From: JAAYDK01 sp964543935
Lineage (GTDB): Bacteria; Spirochaetota; Spirochaetia; Sphaerochaetales; Sphaerochaetaceae
Direction: 5' to 3'
DNA: 22,244 nt
Assembly (NCBI GenBank): GCA_964543935.1
Contig: CAZJAK010000039.1
Location: 1 to 22,244, forward strand
The notes beneath the pieces are model-generated. The model was not told where the DNA came from. It saw only the letters and a program-made list of their open reading frames with translations, and did not search any database. The first letter of the stretch is position 1. The number at the start of each line of letters is the position of its first letter. Position numbers and translations under genes: made by a program. This document shows, in pieces, positions 15,206-22,140 of this stretch.

Positions 15206-16765
15206 TCAGTAGCTTTCCACAGCCGCCCTCTCCACCGTGAGGGCCTTCTTATAGTGTTCGGCAAACCGGTTGAAACCCTCCACATCGTCTGCGGAGGCCA
15301 TCAGCGTCTTGGTCGCAGCAGTATGGAACACTTTGTCGTCAAGATAATCCTCGAGCGACTCGCCGGTGTTCCATATCATATAGGCGCTCAGCAAGGCCAT
15401 GCCGTACGGCCCCCCTTCGCCGGCTGCCTCCATGACGGAAACGGGCACGCCGATTGCGGCACTCAGCAGTCTCTGGCCGACTTCGGGTGCCTTGAAATAG
15501 CCCCCATGCCCGTACAACCTGTCGATTTCGACATGTTCCTCCCTAAGGATGTCCATGCCGAGCTTAAGGGTGGCGAGGGCGGAAGTCAGGTGGGTTCGCA
15601 TGAAGGTGGCCAGATCCATCGTTGCGTCCGGCTTTCTGAGGAAGACCGGCCGCCCTTGATCGAAACCGGTGACACCCTCGCCTGAGTAATAGTTGTATGA
15701 GAGCAAGCCCGCACAATCGGACCGCCCCTCCAGCGCTTTGACATAGAGCAGGTCGTAGAGCTCTTTCTTCGGGATGCTCAGCCCGAGTTGCTCGGCAAAC
15801 TCTCCGAAGAGGTTAATCCAGGCGTTGATGTCGCTGGTGCAATTATTGCAGTGGATCATCGCCACGGTTTTTCCAGTCGGAGTGGTGACGATGTCGATTT
15901 CAGGATGCACCTTGATCGGCTTGGAGAGGACGACCATGGCGAAGTCGCTCGTGCCGGCGCTGACATTGGCCGACCGTGCCCGCACCGAGTTCGTTGCTGT
16001 CATACCGGTGCCGGCATCCCCTTCCGGGGGGGCGAACGGGATCCCCTTCTGCAATTGCCCGCTTGGGTCGAGTAGGAGCGCGCCAGCGCTCGTCAGGCTT
16101 CCGGCCGGCTCCCCGGCCATCTTGATTTCAGGCAGAATATCCTCGATCTCCCAAGGAAGAGCGCGGGATTCGATGAGCGAGTTGAAGCCCTTGACCATTG
16201 CTTCATCATATGTTCCCGCATCGTTTACCGGGAACAGGCCGGAGGCGTCCCCCACCCCGGCCACGAACGTGCCGGTCAACAGGTAGTGGATATAGCCAGC
16301 TAGCGAAGTGATCTTCCTGATCTTCCCGACATGGCTTTCCTTGTTCAGGATCGCTTGATAGAGGTGGGCGATGCTCCATCTGAGGGGGATGTTGAAGTTG
16401 AACGTGTCCGACAGCACCCGGGCGGCCTCGCCGGTGGTTCTGTTCCTCCACGTCCTGAATTCGGCCAGCGGCCGATCGTTCCCGTCGAGCACCAAATACC
16501 CGTGCATCATCGCCGACACGCCGACCGCCCCTGTGCTAGTCAACGGGACGCCATGATTCAAGAGGAAGTCGGCTTTCAGATTTTTAAAACAGCCTTGCAA
16601 TCCCGCCATGATGTCTTCATAGCGATAGGTCCACACTCCATGGTCCAGGATGTTTTCCCACTCATGGCTGCCCGACGCCAGGATCGCATGGTCCTTGCCG
16701 ATGAGTACGGCTTTGATTCTCGTCGACCCCAATTCGATACCGGTCACCGTGTCTTGTAGATTCAT
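15206..16765 (-). CDS. FGGY-family carbohydrate kinase, probable L-ribulokinase (AraB role)
   Basis: A 519-residue sugar kinase of the two-domain FGGY fold. N-terminal nucleotide site GIELGSTRIKAVLIG, with Glu where many FGGY kinases have Asp; the GIE-GSTRIKAV form is found in a subgroup often encoded next to araA. Further motifs are GVSAMMHGYLVLD, EFRTWRNRTT, a central GDASGLFPV, NVSAGTSDFAMV and the C-terminal GHGGYFKAP and GEGGPYGMALLSAYM. Adjacent to araA and a divergent araR, it most likely phosphorylates L-ribulose, although sequence alone does not separate this from xylulokinase. The ATG at 16765 has AAGGA 5 bases upstream; the frame extends 12 codons further without a site. No araD is in the window. 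The divergent gap contains AraR-like boxes. Confidence 0.85.
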   Translation of the reverse strand: MNLQDTVTGIELGSTRIKAVLIGKDHAILASGSHEWENILDHGVWTYRYEDIMAGLQGCFKNLKADFLLNHGVPLTSTGAVGVSAMMHGYLVLDGNDRPLAEFRTWRNRTTGEAARVLSDTFNFNIPLRWSIAHLYQAILNKESHVGKIRKITSLAGYIHYLLTGTFVAGVGDASGLFPVNDAGTYDEAMVKGFNSLIESRALPWEIEDILPEIKMAGEPAGSLTSAGALLLDPSGQLQKGIPFAPPEGDAGTGMTATNSVRARSANVSAGTSDFAMVVLSKPIKVHPEIDIVTTPTGKTVAMIHCNNCTSDINAWINLFGEFAEQLGLSIPKKELYDLLYVKALEGRSDCAGLLSYNYYSGEGVTGFDQGRPVFLRKPDATMDLATFMRTHLTSALATLKLGMDILREEHVEIDRLYGHGGYFKAPEVGQRLLSAAIGVPVSVMEAAGEGGPYGMALLSAYMIWNTGESLEDYLDDKVFHTAATKTLMASADDVEGFNRFAEHYKKALTVERAAVESY

Positions 16766-16796
16766 GATCGTCCTTCCCAGCAGCAATCCTACAACA

Positions 16797-16825
16797 ATCA
16801 TACTATCGGGCTAAAAAGAAAGCAA
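16797..16825 (-). promoter_or_regulatory. Putative promoter of the arabinose operon
   Basis: On the minus strand TTGCTT (16825-16820) and TATGAT (16802-16797) are separated by 17 bp. The transcription start would lie about 25 bp before the kinase ATG. An AraR-like box at 16829-16842 adjoins the -35 element. Confidence 0.45.
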
Positions 16826-16828
16826 GAA

Positions 16829-16842
16829 ATATGTACATACAT
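16829..16842. promoter_or_regulatory. AraR-like box next to the kinase promoter
   Basis: ATATGTACATACAT contains the TGTAC core of the known Bacillus AraR box (ATTTGTACGTACAAAT) with a degenerate second half. It lies immediately upstream of the proposed -35. Assigned by similarity to other sites around araR in this window. Confidence 0.45.
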
Positions 16843-16871
16843 TTTATTTATTATGATACTATTCGTTTATC

Positions 16872-16887
16872 ATATGTACGCATGTAT
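16872..16887. promoter_or_regulatory. AraR-like box in the araB-araR gap
   Basis: ATATGTACGCATGTAT differs in only two positions from ATTTGTACGGATGTAT, found at 18371-18386 before the hydrolase gene. The left half resembles the Bacillus AraR half-site ATTTGTACG. It could act on the arabinose operon, on araR, or by looping with the box at 16829-16842; centre spacing is about 44 bp, near four helical turns. Confidence 0.55.
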
Positions 16888-17002
16888 CAGAATTATCTTG
16901 AAGAATGGTCGGATAAGCGGAGACAAAGCCTCCTCTGGTCGGCAACTTCTTGGTACGAAAGCCAGCCTTCCCTTGTCCGGCCACTGTTGGAAAGGAGATG
17001 CC

Positions 17003-17158
17003 ATGATTTTATACGATCTTGGTAAGTTTTTCCCAAGACCACATGGGGCAAGGCTGCCGCAACCGGCAGGAAACAATACAAATTGCGGAAGTACTTGTAA
17101 TTTGTACGCTCGCAGATTACAGTACATCGCGGAGAGTCATTATGTCGAAGTATGCTGA
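17003..17158 (+). CDS. Candidate 51-codon leader ORF overlapping the araR start
   Basis: An ATG at 17003 has an excellent ribosome binding site (AAAGGAG, 5 bases upstream) and opens a 51-codon frame that ends with TGA at 17156-17158, 17 bp inside araR in another frame. The peptide (MILYDLGKFFPRPHG to VEVC) matches no family I recognise. Translation through it would run over the AraR half-sites and the hairpin in front of araR, so it could couple araR translation to its own. It could equally be a remnant of an earlier gene start or chance; the start signal is the main evidence. Confidence 0.3.
   Translation: MILYDLGKFFPRPHGARLPQPAGNNTNCGSTCNLYARRLQYIAESHYVEVC
17054..17069 (+). repeat. Small hairpin in the araR leader
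   Basis: CTGCCG and CGGCAG form a 6-bp GC-rich stem with a CAAC loop inside the leader ORF. No T run follows. Confidence 0.3.
17077..17106. promoter_or_regulatory. Inverted AraR half-sites in front of araR
   Basis: TACAAATT (17077-17084) and AATTTGTA (17099-17106) are perfect inverted copies with centres 22 bp apart, two helical turns, so both face the same side of DNA. The second continues as ATTTGTACG, the Bacillus AraR half-site. A bulged inverted repeat (GTACTTGTAAT at 17091-17101 with ATTACAGTAC at 17116-17125) overlaps the same stretch just before the araR ribosome binding site. Autorepression of araR is the likely role. Confidence 0.5.
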
Positions 17159-18197
17159 TATAGCGACCATATTGCGTGAAGAGATCAAACAAGGCTCCTA
17201 TGGCAAAGAGGGCAAGCTCCCTACCGAACAGGACCTTGTGGGACGCTTTGGGGTGAGCCGGCAGACCGTGCGCCAAGCGATCGGCCTCCTCAAAAACGAG
17301 GGTCAACTCCACCAGATCCAAGGTAGCGGGACCTATGTCTCGCCAATCAACGCGACCAAGCAACGGACCAATTCGAAGACCATTGCCATCATCTGCACCT
17401 ATATCAGCAACTATATTTTCCCCGACATCATCAGGGGGATGGAGCGAGAGCTTTCGGGTGAAGGGTACGCCATGAACCTCATCCAGACAGAGAACCGGGT
17501 GGACAAGGAACGGGCCATCCTCGAAAAAATCATCAATGATGGCCATGTCTCAGGCATGATCGTCGAAGGAACCAAAACCGCTCTCCCCAACCCTAACATC
17601 TCATTGTACAAGAAGATAAAGGAGATGGGAATCCCACTCGTATTCCTCCACTGCACCTACCCGGAGCTGTCCGGTGAAACTGTAGTGGGGATGGACGATT
17701 ACCAAGGGGGCAAAGCCCTGGTCAAATACTTGGTTAATAAAGGCCATACGGCGATCGGGGGGATATTCAAATCGGACGACCGCCAGGGTTTGGCCCGCTA
17801 TGCTGGGTTCTCGGAAGGACTGCTCGAATCGAACCTTGCCTTGAACGATGCCAGCATACGGTGGTACACGACCGAGGATTATATCAAACGCCACAAGCTC
17901 ATCGAAGGCAAGGACGAGGTGTTCGACAACCTGTGCGGGGCGACCGCGGTCGTCTGCTACAATGACGAGATCGCGGTATGGCTCTCGCGCACTTGCAAGG
18001 ACACCTCGGTGAAACTGCCCGAAATCGCCAGTTTCGATTCAAGCCAGTACGCCATGCTGCTCGACAAACCGTTTGTATCGATCGGGCACCGCAAAGAGTT
18101 GTTGGGTAAGATTGCCGCTAAGAAGATCCTCAACATGATTGCCGGCGGGCGGGAAGAATCCATCCTGATGGACTGGGACACCTCCGTCCTTAATTAA
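17142..18197 (+). CDS. araR: AraR-type arabinose repressor (GntR HTH plus LacI-type sensor)
   Basis: A 351-residue regulator with the AraR architecture. Residues about 1-68 are a GntR winged helix-turn-helix: IATILREEIKQGSYGKEGKLPTEQDL, then GVSRQTVRQAIGLLKNEG and the wing QGSGTYVS. From about residue 80 onward there is a LacI/ribose-binding-protein-like ligand domain: KTIAIICTYISNYIFPDIIRGME, VSGMIVEGTKT, the hinge region VGMDDYQGGKALVKYLVNKGH, and VVCYNDEIAVWL. Family members bind DNA and release it when L-arabinose is bound. GGAGAG is 5 bases before the ATG; the frame reaches back to 17019 without a site. It is divergent from the ribulokinase-araA operon, with matching boxes in the gap, before itself and before the downstream hydrolase gene, which strongly supports the name. 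Confidence 0.92.
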   Translation: MSKYADIATILREEIKQGSYGKEGKLPTEQDLVGRFGVSRQTVRQAIGLLKNEGQLHQIQGSGTYVSPINATKQRTNSKTIAIICTYISNYIFPDIIRGMERELSGEGYAMNLIQTENRVDKERAILEKIINDGHVSGMIVEGTKTALPNPNISLYKKIKEMGIPLVFLHCTYPELSGETVVGMDDYQGGKALVKYLVNKGHTAIGGIFKSDDRQGLARYAGFSEGLLESNLALNDASIRWYTTEDYIKRHKLIEGKDEVFDNLCGATAVVCYNDEIAVWLSRTCKDTSVKLPEIASFDSSQYAMLLDKPFVSIGHRKELLGKIAAKKILNMIAGGREESILMDWDTSVLN

Positions 18198-18274
18198 ACG
18201 CACGCATCGAACATCGCCACCACCTCTCGCCTTGAATCAAGCAGGATAGGTGCGCTTTCCTGGGAAGAATGCTT

Positions 18275-18290
18275 TATTGTACGGACTTCA
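18275..18290. promoter_or_regulatory. AraR-like half-site, distal
   Basis: TATTGTACGGACTTCA shares TTGTACGGA with the box at 18371-18386, 96 bp downstream (about nine helical turns). Looping between the two is possible but is inference. Confidence 0.35.
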
Positions 18291-18334
18291 TGCGAGCGTC
18301 AGAATAGTGTCTTCATTATTTCGATAAATAGGTA

Positions 18335-18363
18335 TTTACAACTGGCAAGAGCGGTGCTACGAT
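18335..18363 (+). promoter_or_regulatory. Putative promoter of the hydrolase-lipoprotein unit
   Basis: TTTACA (18335-18340) and TACGAT (18358-18363) are spaced by 17 bp. The start of transcription would fall at about 18370, directly at the left edge of the AraR-like box, an ideal place for repression. Confidence 0.5.
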
Positions 18364-18370
18364 ATTCTTG

Positions 18371-18386
18371 ATTTGTACGGATGTAT
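18371..18386. promoter_or_regulatory. AraR-like operator before the membrane hydrolase gene
   Basis: ATTTGTACGGATGTAT carries the exact left half (ATTTGTACG) of the Bacillus AraR box and matches the box at 16872-16887 at 14 of 16 positions. It covers the start of the transcript from the promoter at 18335-18363. Confidence 0.6.
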
Positions 18387-18430
18387 GGGATTTGTGGAAG
18401 AGTCACCTAACGCAAAAGGAGGAATCTGTC

Positions 18431-20578
18431 GTGAAGGAAAAGAAGTTTACCCTGAGCACGAAGAAAGGCAGCTGGAGACTATTGGGTCTCATGATTGCCA
18501 TCATGTTGTTCTTCGCGCTGCTGTCCAACGTGATTTCAACCGGTTTCTACAGGGTCCAGAGAAGCAGGGTTGTATTCGATGTCCGCGGTGCCGATATCGC
18601 TGTCGAGATTTGGCGACCGGTCAATGTGTCTTCCAAAGACAAGCTGCCAGCGGTCATGCTCAGCCATGGTGGTTCCGAGATGTTGGGTTGTACCAGTTTG
18701 TACGCTTGGGAACTGGCACGGCGCGGCATCGTCGTAATCAATGAGAACATGAACGGCGCCGGCATGAACGGCCAGCCGAACATCGATGAAAGCGGATTCG
18801 GAGAGGGCACCTATTCGCGCGCCGGTGCAGCAGGTCACCTCGACGTGCTGAATTATGTGCGCACCATCACCTATGTCGACCAGACCAGAGTCGCCATGTG
18901 GGGGCATTCGCAAGGCAACGGTACCCAGGGTGCGGCACTCAGGCTCACCCAGATGAACTACACCCTCAATGACCGCATGCTCAACATCCTCTATAACGAT
19001 TATAAAATCGCAATCACCCAAGAGCAGATTTCGCAGAATGCCGACAACATCGCCAAACAAGTCTTGACGCCTGTCCAACTTGGCGAATACAACCAGAAAA
19101 AGGTTGAACAGAAGAAGATTGTCGACACGTACGTCCAATTCGCCCGGGCTGCCGGAGCGAATGCGAAAGTCAAAGTGGCCGGAATCGAAGTGGTCCGCGA
19201 CTCCCAGTGCAATTTCATGCCGAGTATCGGCAGACATGAGAGCGCCGGTCTTCCCGATCCCGAGAACGCTGCGAATTACAAGCGCAGCTTCCGTCTTGGA
19301 GAGAACGACAAACTGGTCGTGTTCGGCATCTATGACGTTCCCGACAACACGCTCGGGACCAACTATCCGACCAAGTATCTCGGAAAGATCCACGAAATCT
19401 CCGTCCAGACCAATCCCGAATTCAAAAAGGCAGTCGAGAACGGAACCGCCCGCTTCTACAACGTCCCCGATACCATCCACAATGGTTGGCTGTGGGGCTA
19501 TGAGGCCGTCTCGAACTCCATTGAATTCATTTGCCAGAGCTTGCAGTACAACAACGGCGAGTTAAGCGATCCTGCCACACAACCGATCAGCGGCCGCGAC
19601 ATGTGGGTCGGTTACTCCACGCTGTTCTGCACGACTTTCGCCTTCTTCTCGATGATCGGCGCGTTGATGTGCTTGTGCTCGATCCTGCTCAAGACTGAGT
19701 TCTTCTCTTCGTGCTCCTTCGAACACGCTCCGGCCAAGATGCCCTACAAGAGCAAGAACATGTGGATCTGGGTTGCCGCCACAGCGCTCGTCGGTTTCAT
19801 CGGGACCTGGTGCTGCTCTCAGGAAAATCTTGCGTTCACGACTTCCATCAACACGATGTACAAGATCCTTCCGTGGGAACCGGCCCATATCCGCATCATA
19901 TTCTTCACTGGTGGGACAGCCGTCGCCGGTGTTCTGATTTTCCTCTTGCTCAAATGGATCTTCAAGAAAAACCAGCCCTCCGAACCAGTCCTGGCCACTC
20001 TCGCAGAACTGAATATCAAAGCCCACTGGAGTCGCGTCCTCAAGACGATCTTGCTTGGCTACATCCTGTTCATCGCCGCTTACCTGAGCGCCTGCTTCAT
20101 CGATGTCTTCTTTGAAACCCGCTTCCTGCACGTCGATGGTTCGTATGAGGTCATGCAGGCTTACAACTTCGGAAGGATGTTCAGGTACTTCATCGTGTTC
20201 CTGCCGTTCTGCCTGGTTGTCAGCACACTGAACAACATGGTGACGATCAAGGGAGTCAGCGAAGGCAAGGATACCTTGATCAACGTGCTGGTCACCACCC
20301 TCGGCATGATCATCTTCATGATTATCGGATTCGCCGTGACCTACAGAGCGCCTGGCGCACCCCAGATTTGGAGCATGCACTCCATGCTGTCGATCATCTT
20401 CATCACGCCGTATGTGAACTATATCTACCGCAAGATGTACAAGCTCACCGGCAGCGTGTGGGCTGGTGCGATCCTGGTAGCCCTGTTCTTGGCTTGGAGA
20501 GCCGCTGGGTATCTCTGCCAGAGGTTCATGTGGTATGGTAACAATGAAGTCGCGGCCTTCTGGGGTCTCTATTTCTAA
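18431..20578 (+). CDS. Membrane-anchored alpha/beta hydrolase with a C-terminal polytopic domain
   Basis: A 715-residue protein starting at GTG, 7 bases after AAAGGAGGA. A basic start (KEKK..TKKGSWR) leads into a membrane span (about 16-38). A periplasmic or extracellular alpha/beta hydrolase domain follows: PAVMLSHGGSE (HGG oxyanion region, about 79-81), GHSQGN with nucleophile Ser160, and a candidate catalytic His in VPDTIHNGW. From about residue 395 there are about eight further spans to the C-terminus (for example FFSMIGALMCLCSILL, AVAGVLIFLLLKWIF, GMIIFMIIGFAVTY). Fusion of an esterase-like domain to a polytopic domain is uncommon. An AraR-like box overlies its promoter, so it may remove acyl groups from arabinose-containing material, or handle such products; that is inference. 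Twenty bases downstream is a small lipoprotein gene, and a terminator ends both. Confidence 0.75.
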   Translation: MKEKKFTLSTKKGSWRLLGLMIAIMLFFALLSNVISTGFYRVQRSRVVFDVRGADIAVEIWRPVNVSSKDKLPAVMLSHGGSEMLGCTSLYAWELARRGIVVINENMNGAGMNGQPNIDESGFGEGTYSRAGAAGHLDVLNYVRTITYVDQTRVAMWGHSQGNGTQGAALRLTQMNYTLNDRMLNILYNDYKIAITQEQISQNADNIAKQVLTPVQLGEYNQKKVEQKKIVDTYVQFARAAGANAKVKVAGIEVVRDSQCNFMPSIGRHESAGLPDPENAANYKRSFRLGENDKLVVFGIYDVPDNTLGTNYPTKYLGKIHEISVQTNPEFKKAVENGTARFYNVPDTIHNGWLWGYEAVSNSIEFICQSLQYNNGELSDPATQPISGRDMWVGYSTLFCTTFAFFSMIGALMCLCSILLKTEFFSSCSFEHAPAKMPYKSKNMWIWVAATALVGFIGTWCCSQENLAFTTSINTMYKILPWEPAHIRIIFFTGGTAVAGVLIFLLLKWIFKKNQPSEPVLATLAELNIKAHWSRVLKTILLGYILFIAAYLSACFIDVFFETRFLHVDGSYEVMQAYNFGRMFRYFIVFLPFCLVVSTLNNMVTIKGVSEGKDTLINVLVTTLGMIIFMIIGFAVTYRAPGAPQIWSMHSMLSIIFITPYVNYIYRKMYKLTGSVWAGAILVALFLAWRAAGYLCQRFMWYGNNEVAAFWGLYF

Positions 20579-20598
20579 CTCAGTATCGGGAGGAAGAT

Positions 20599-20745
20599 AT
20601 GAAAAAAGCTATCGTTTTGATTCTTGCAGTGTTGGTGACCGTCTTGGCGGTCAGCTGTAACAATCCGAACAAATCCCCTACGGACAAAGTCGGTGGTTAC
20701 CACACAGGGTACGTAACGGTCTGCGTTGACAATCAACTCGCCTGA
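20599..20745 (+). CDS. Small lipoprotein, 48 residues
   Basis: GGGAGGAAGAT leads into an ATG at 20599, 20 bp after the hydrolase stop codon. The first 20 residues are a clear lipoprotein signal: KK, a 15-residue hydrophobic stretch (AIVLILAVLVTVLAV) and the lipobox AVSC, with Cys20 as the lipid attachment site. Only 28 mature residues follow (NNPNKSPTDK, then VGGYHTGYVTVCVDNQLA). It is too short for a normal annotation cut-off. It may be a genuine small partner of the membrane hydrolase or the shortened front end of a longer lipoprotein; no continuation is evident in the next 35 bases before the terminator. Gene status is well supported by the start signal and signal peptide; function is unknown. 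Confidence 0.7.
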   Translation: MKKAIVLILAVLVTVLAVSCNNPNKSPTDKVGGYHTGYVTVCVDNQLA

Positions 20746-20780
20746 ACACGAGCGGACACTTACGTAGCTCCTTAGTATGA

Positions 20781-20823
20781 AAGACTGTTGCGTCAGCCAC
20801 ATGGCTGATGCAACGGTCTTTTT
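20781..20823 (+). terminator. Rho-independent terminator after the hydrolase-lipoprotein unit
   Basis: An 18-bp stem (20781-20798 with 20803-20820, two G-U pairs, loop ACAT) whose right arm ends GGTCTT and runs into further T residues to 20823. This is the clearest intrinsic terminator in the window. Confidence 0.9.
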
Positions 20824-21264
20824 GTACCATCTCATCACATCCCAAGTCTTGATAATCATGATTACCCTCTCTGCTAATTCAAGAATACGAGGGAATTGGA
20901 TTGTTGTATGTCTTTGCCATGCAACACAGGCAACGTCACATCATGGCAGAGAACAGAGCCGATAAAAGTTGCAAAATGCATGCTCTGGTGCTAGCCAGCC
21001 ATAAAGACTTACCTTGAAAGTCCACTATCTGTAACGATTTACAACCTGTGCATACCAGTAAACCAACCACAACGACACCGCGAAAACAATCTTCCCGAGA
21101 CTCTTGGGCCATTATGATGGTTGGAATCAGGGTGACTGGAGAGAGCGGTGGCATCATTGAAACCTAAGCATCATGCTTGGACATTTCCGATACTTCTCAG
21201 CCTACTTTTGTCGAGCACAATCCAATACGAAGCGTTAACATGGGTGCAGTCGGAGGATGTTCGG
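20824..21264. other. Gene-poor stretch before the AraC-GyrI gene
   Basis: No gene can be supported. A minus-strand frame (20936-21157) contains a hydrophobic run ending CTGC that looks faintly like a lipobox, but it lacks a good ribosome binding site and a family match; it might be a remnant. A palindrome, CTAAGCATCATGCTTGG (21164-21180, arms of 6 bp plus a G-T and a G-C pair), lies about 85 bp before the regulator's ATG and could be an operator. Confidence 0.3.
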
Positions 21265-22140
21265 ATGTTCAAGGATCTCAATCATGTCGTCGATTATATC
21301 GAAGCGCATCTCACACAGGAACTGACGCTCGCAGAGATTGCAGGATACGCAGGCATGTCCGATTTCCACTTTAGGAAGCTGTTCTACTTTCTCTCGGGCA
21401 TGACGCTGAGCAATTACATCAGGGGCAGAAGGCTCTCCCAAGCGAGCTTGGATTTGTTGCACGGTAAACGGGTCACCGAAGTAGCCGTAACATACGGCTA
21501 CGAATCCCTGGACGGCTTCACCCGGGCTTTCAAGAATTGGTGCAACATGCTGCCGTCCGAAATCAGCAAGAAGGGCATGGGCACGACCTGCCCCAAGCTC
21601 ACATTCATCAACACGGTCACAGGAGTACAACCGATGGAATTCAGAATCGAACAGAAACCTCCATTCAACATCGCGGGGGTCAGCACACGCGTTCCCATGC
21701 AGTTCGAAGGTGTGAACCAAGAAATCGTCAAGCTAGCCCATAGCATCACAGAGGAACAACGAAACGAGATGCACGCGTTGCAGGACATGCAACCACGCGA
21801 GGTTGTGAATGCCTCCTATCATGCCGATGCCCGATACATGAAGGAGGAGGGCCTGCTCTCCCACATGATCGGGGTGTTGACCACCAAGGGAGAGGTGACC
21901 GCTCAATTGGAGAAGCTCCCCATCGATGCCCACACATGGGCAATATTCCCTAATGAAGGTCCCTTCCCCGCCACCCTCCAACAGACGATGGCCCGAATCT
22001 ATGCCGAGTGGCTGCCATCCTCGCCGTATGAAGTGCTCGATGTCCCCACGTTCTCCTTCACCAAGATGCGCCAAGACAACACCGCCTGCAGCGAGATATG
22101 GATGGCAGTGAAACAGCGGGAGGGATGTTCATCTTCATAG
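21265..22140 (+). CDS. AraC-family regulator with GyrI-like effector-binding domain
   Basis: A 291-residue regulator. The ATG at 21265 has GGAGGA 7 bases upstream; the frame extends to 21148 but the added residues look like translated leader. Residues about 1-105 are an AraC double helix-turn-helix: LNHVVDYIEAHLTQELTLAEIAGYAGMSDFHF and VTEVAVTYGYESLDGFTRAFKNW, with the P-S-E-I end. The remainder begins with MEFRIEQKPPFNIAGVSTRVP and has HTWAIFPNEGPFPATLQQT and AEWLPSSPYEVLDVPTFSF, typical of the GyrI/AraC_E_bind fold that binds small hydrophobic or drug-like molecules. The same build as Rob/SoxS-like and BmrR-like regulators; targets are not in the window. It ends at TAG and nothing definite follows in the last 104 bp. 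Confidence 0.9.
   Translation: MFKDLNHVVDYIEAHLTQELTLAEIAGYAGMSDFHFRKLFYFLSGMTLSNYIRGRRLSQASLDLLHGKRVTEVAVTYGYESLDGFTRAFKNWCNMLPSEISKKGMGTTCPKLTFINTVTGVQPMEFRIEQKPPFNIAGVSTRVPMQFEGVNQEIVKLAHSITEEQRNEMHALQDMQPREVVNASYHADARYMKEEGLLSHMIGVLTTKGEVTAQLEKLPIDAHTWAIFPNEGPFPATLQQTMARIYAEWLPSSPYEVLDVPTFSFTKMRQDNTACSEIWMAVKQREGCSSS

Larger units (their letters stand above)
18198..18430 (+). other. Gap between araR and the hydrolase gene, with promoter and two AraR-like boxes
   Basis: No gene or clear terminator is seen after araR. The gap holds an AraR-like half-site at 18275-18290, a promoter at 18335-18363 and a fuller box at 18371-18386, followed by a short leader to the GTG start at 18431. Confidence 0.5.

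Noticed and set aside
15133..15285. Longer araA start
   Set aside because: The extension overlaps the kinase gene and lacks family similarity. AGGAG is correctly spaced from the ATG at 15132.
16831..17025. Plus-strand open frame in the araB-araR gap
   Set aside because: It covers promoter and AraR-like boxes, has AT-rich non-protein-like composition at its start and no ribosome binding site.
18536..19480. Minus-strand open frame of 314 codons inside the hydrolase gene
   Set aside because: It is antisense to a gene with clear hydrolase motifs and membrane spans, and its composition is that of a reverse-complement shadow.
20936..21157. Small minus-strand lipoprotein gene
   Set aside because: A hydrophobic run ending CTGC is suggestive, but there is no good start signal, the C-terminal part is unlike a mature lipoprotein, and it may be chance.
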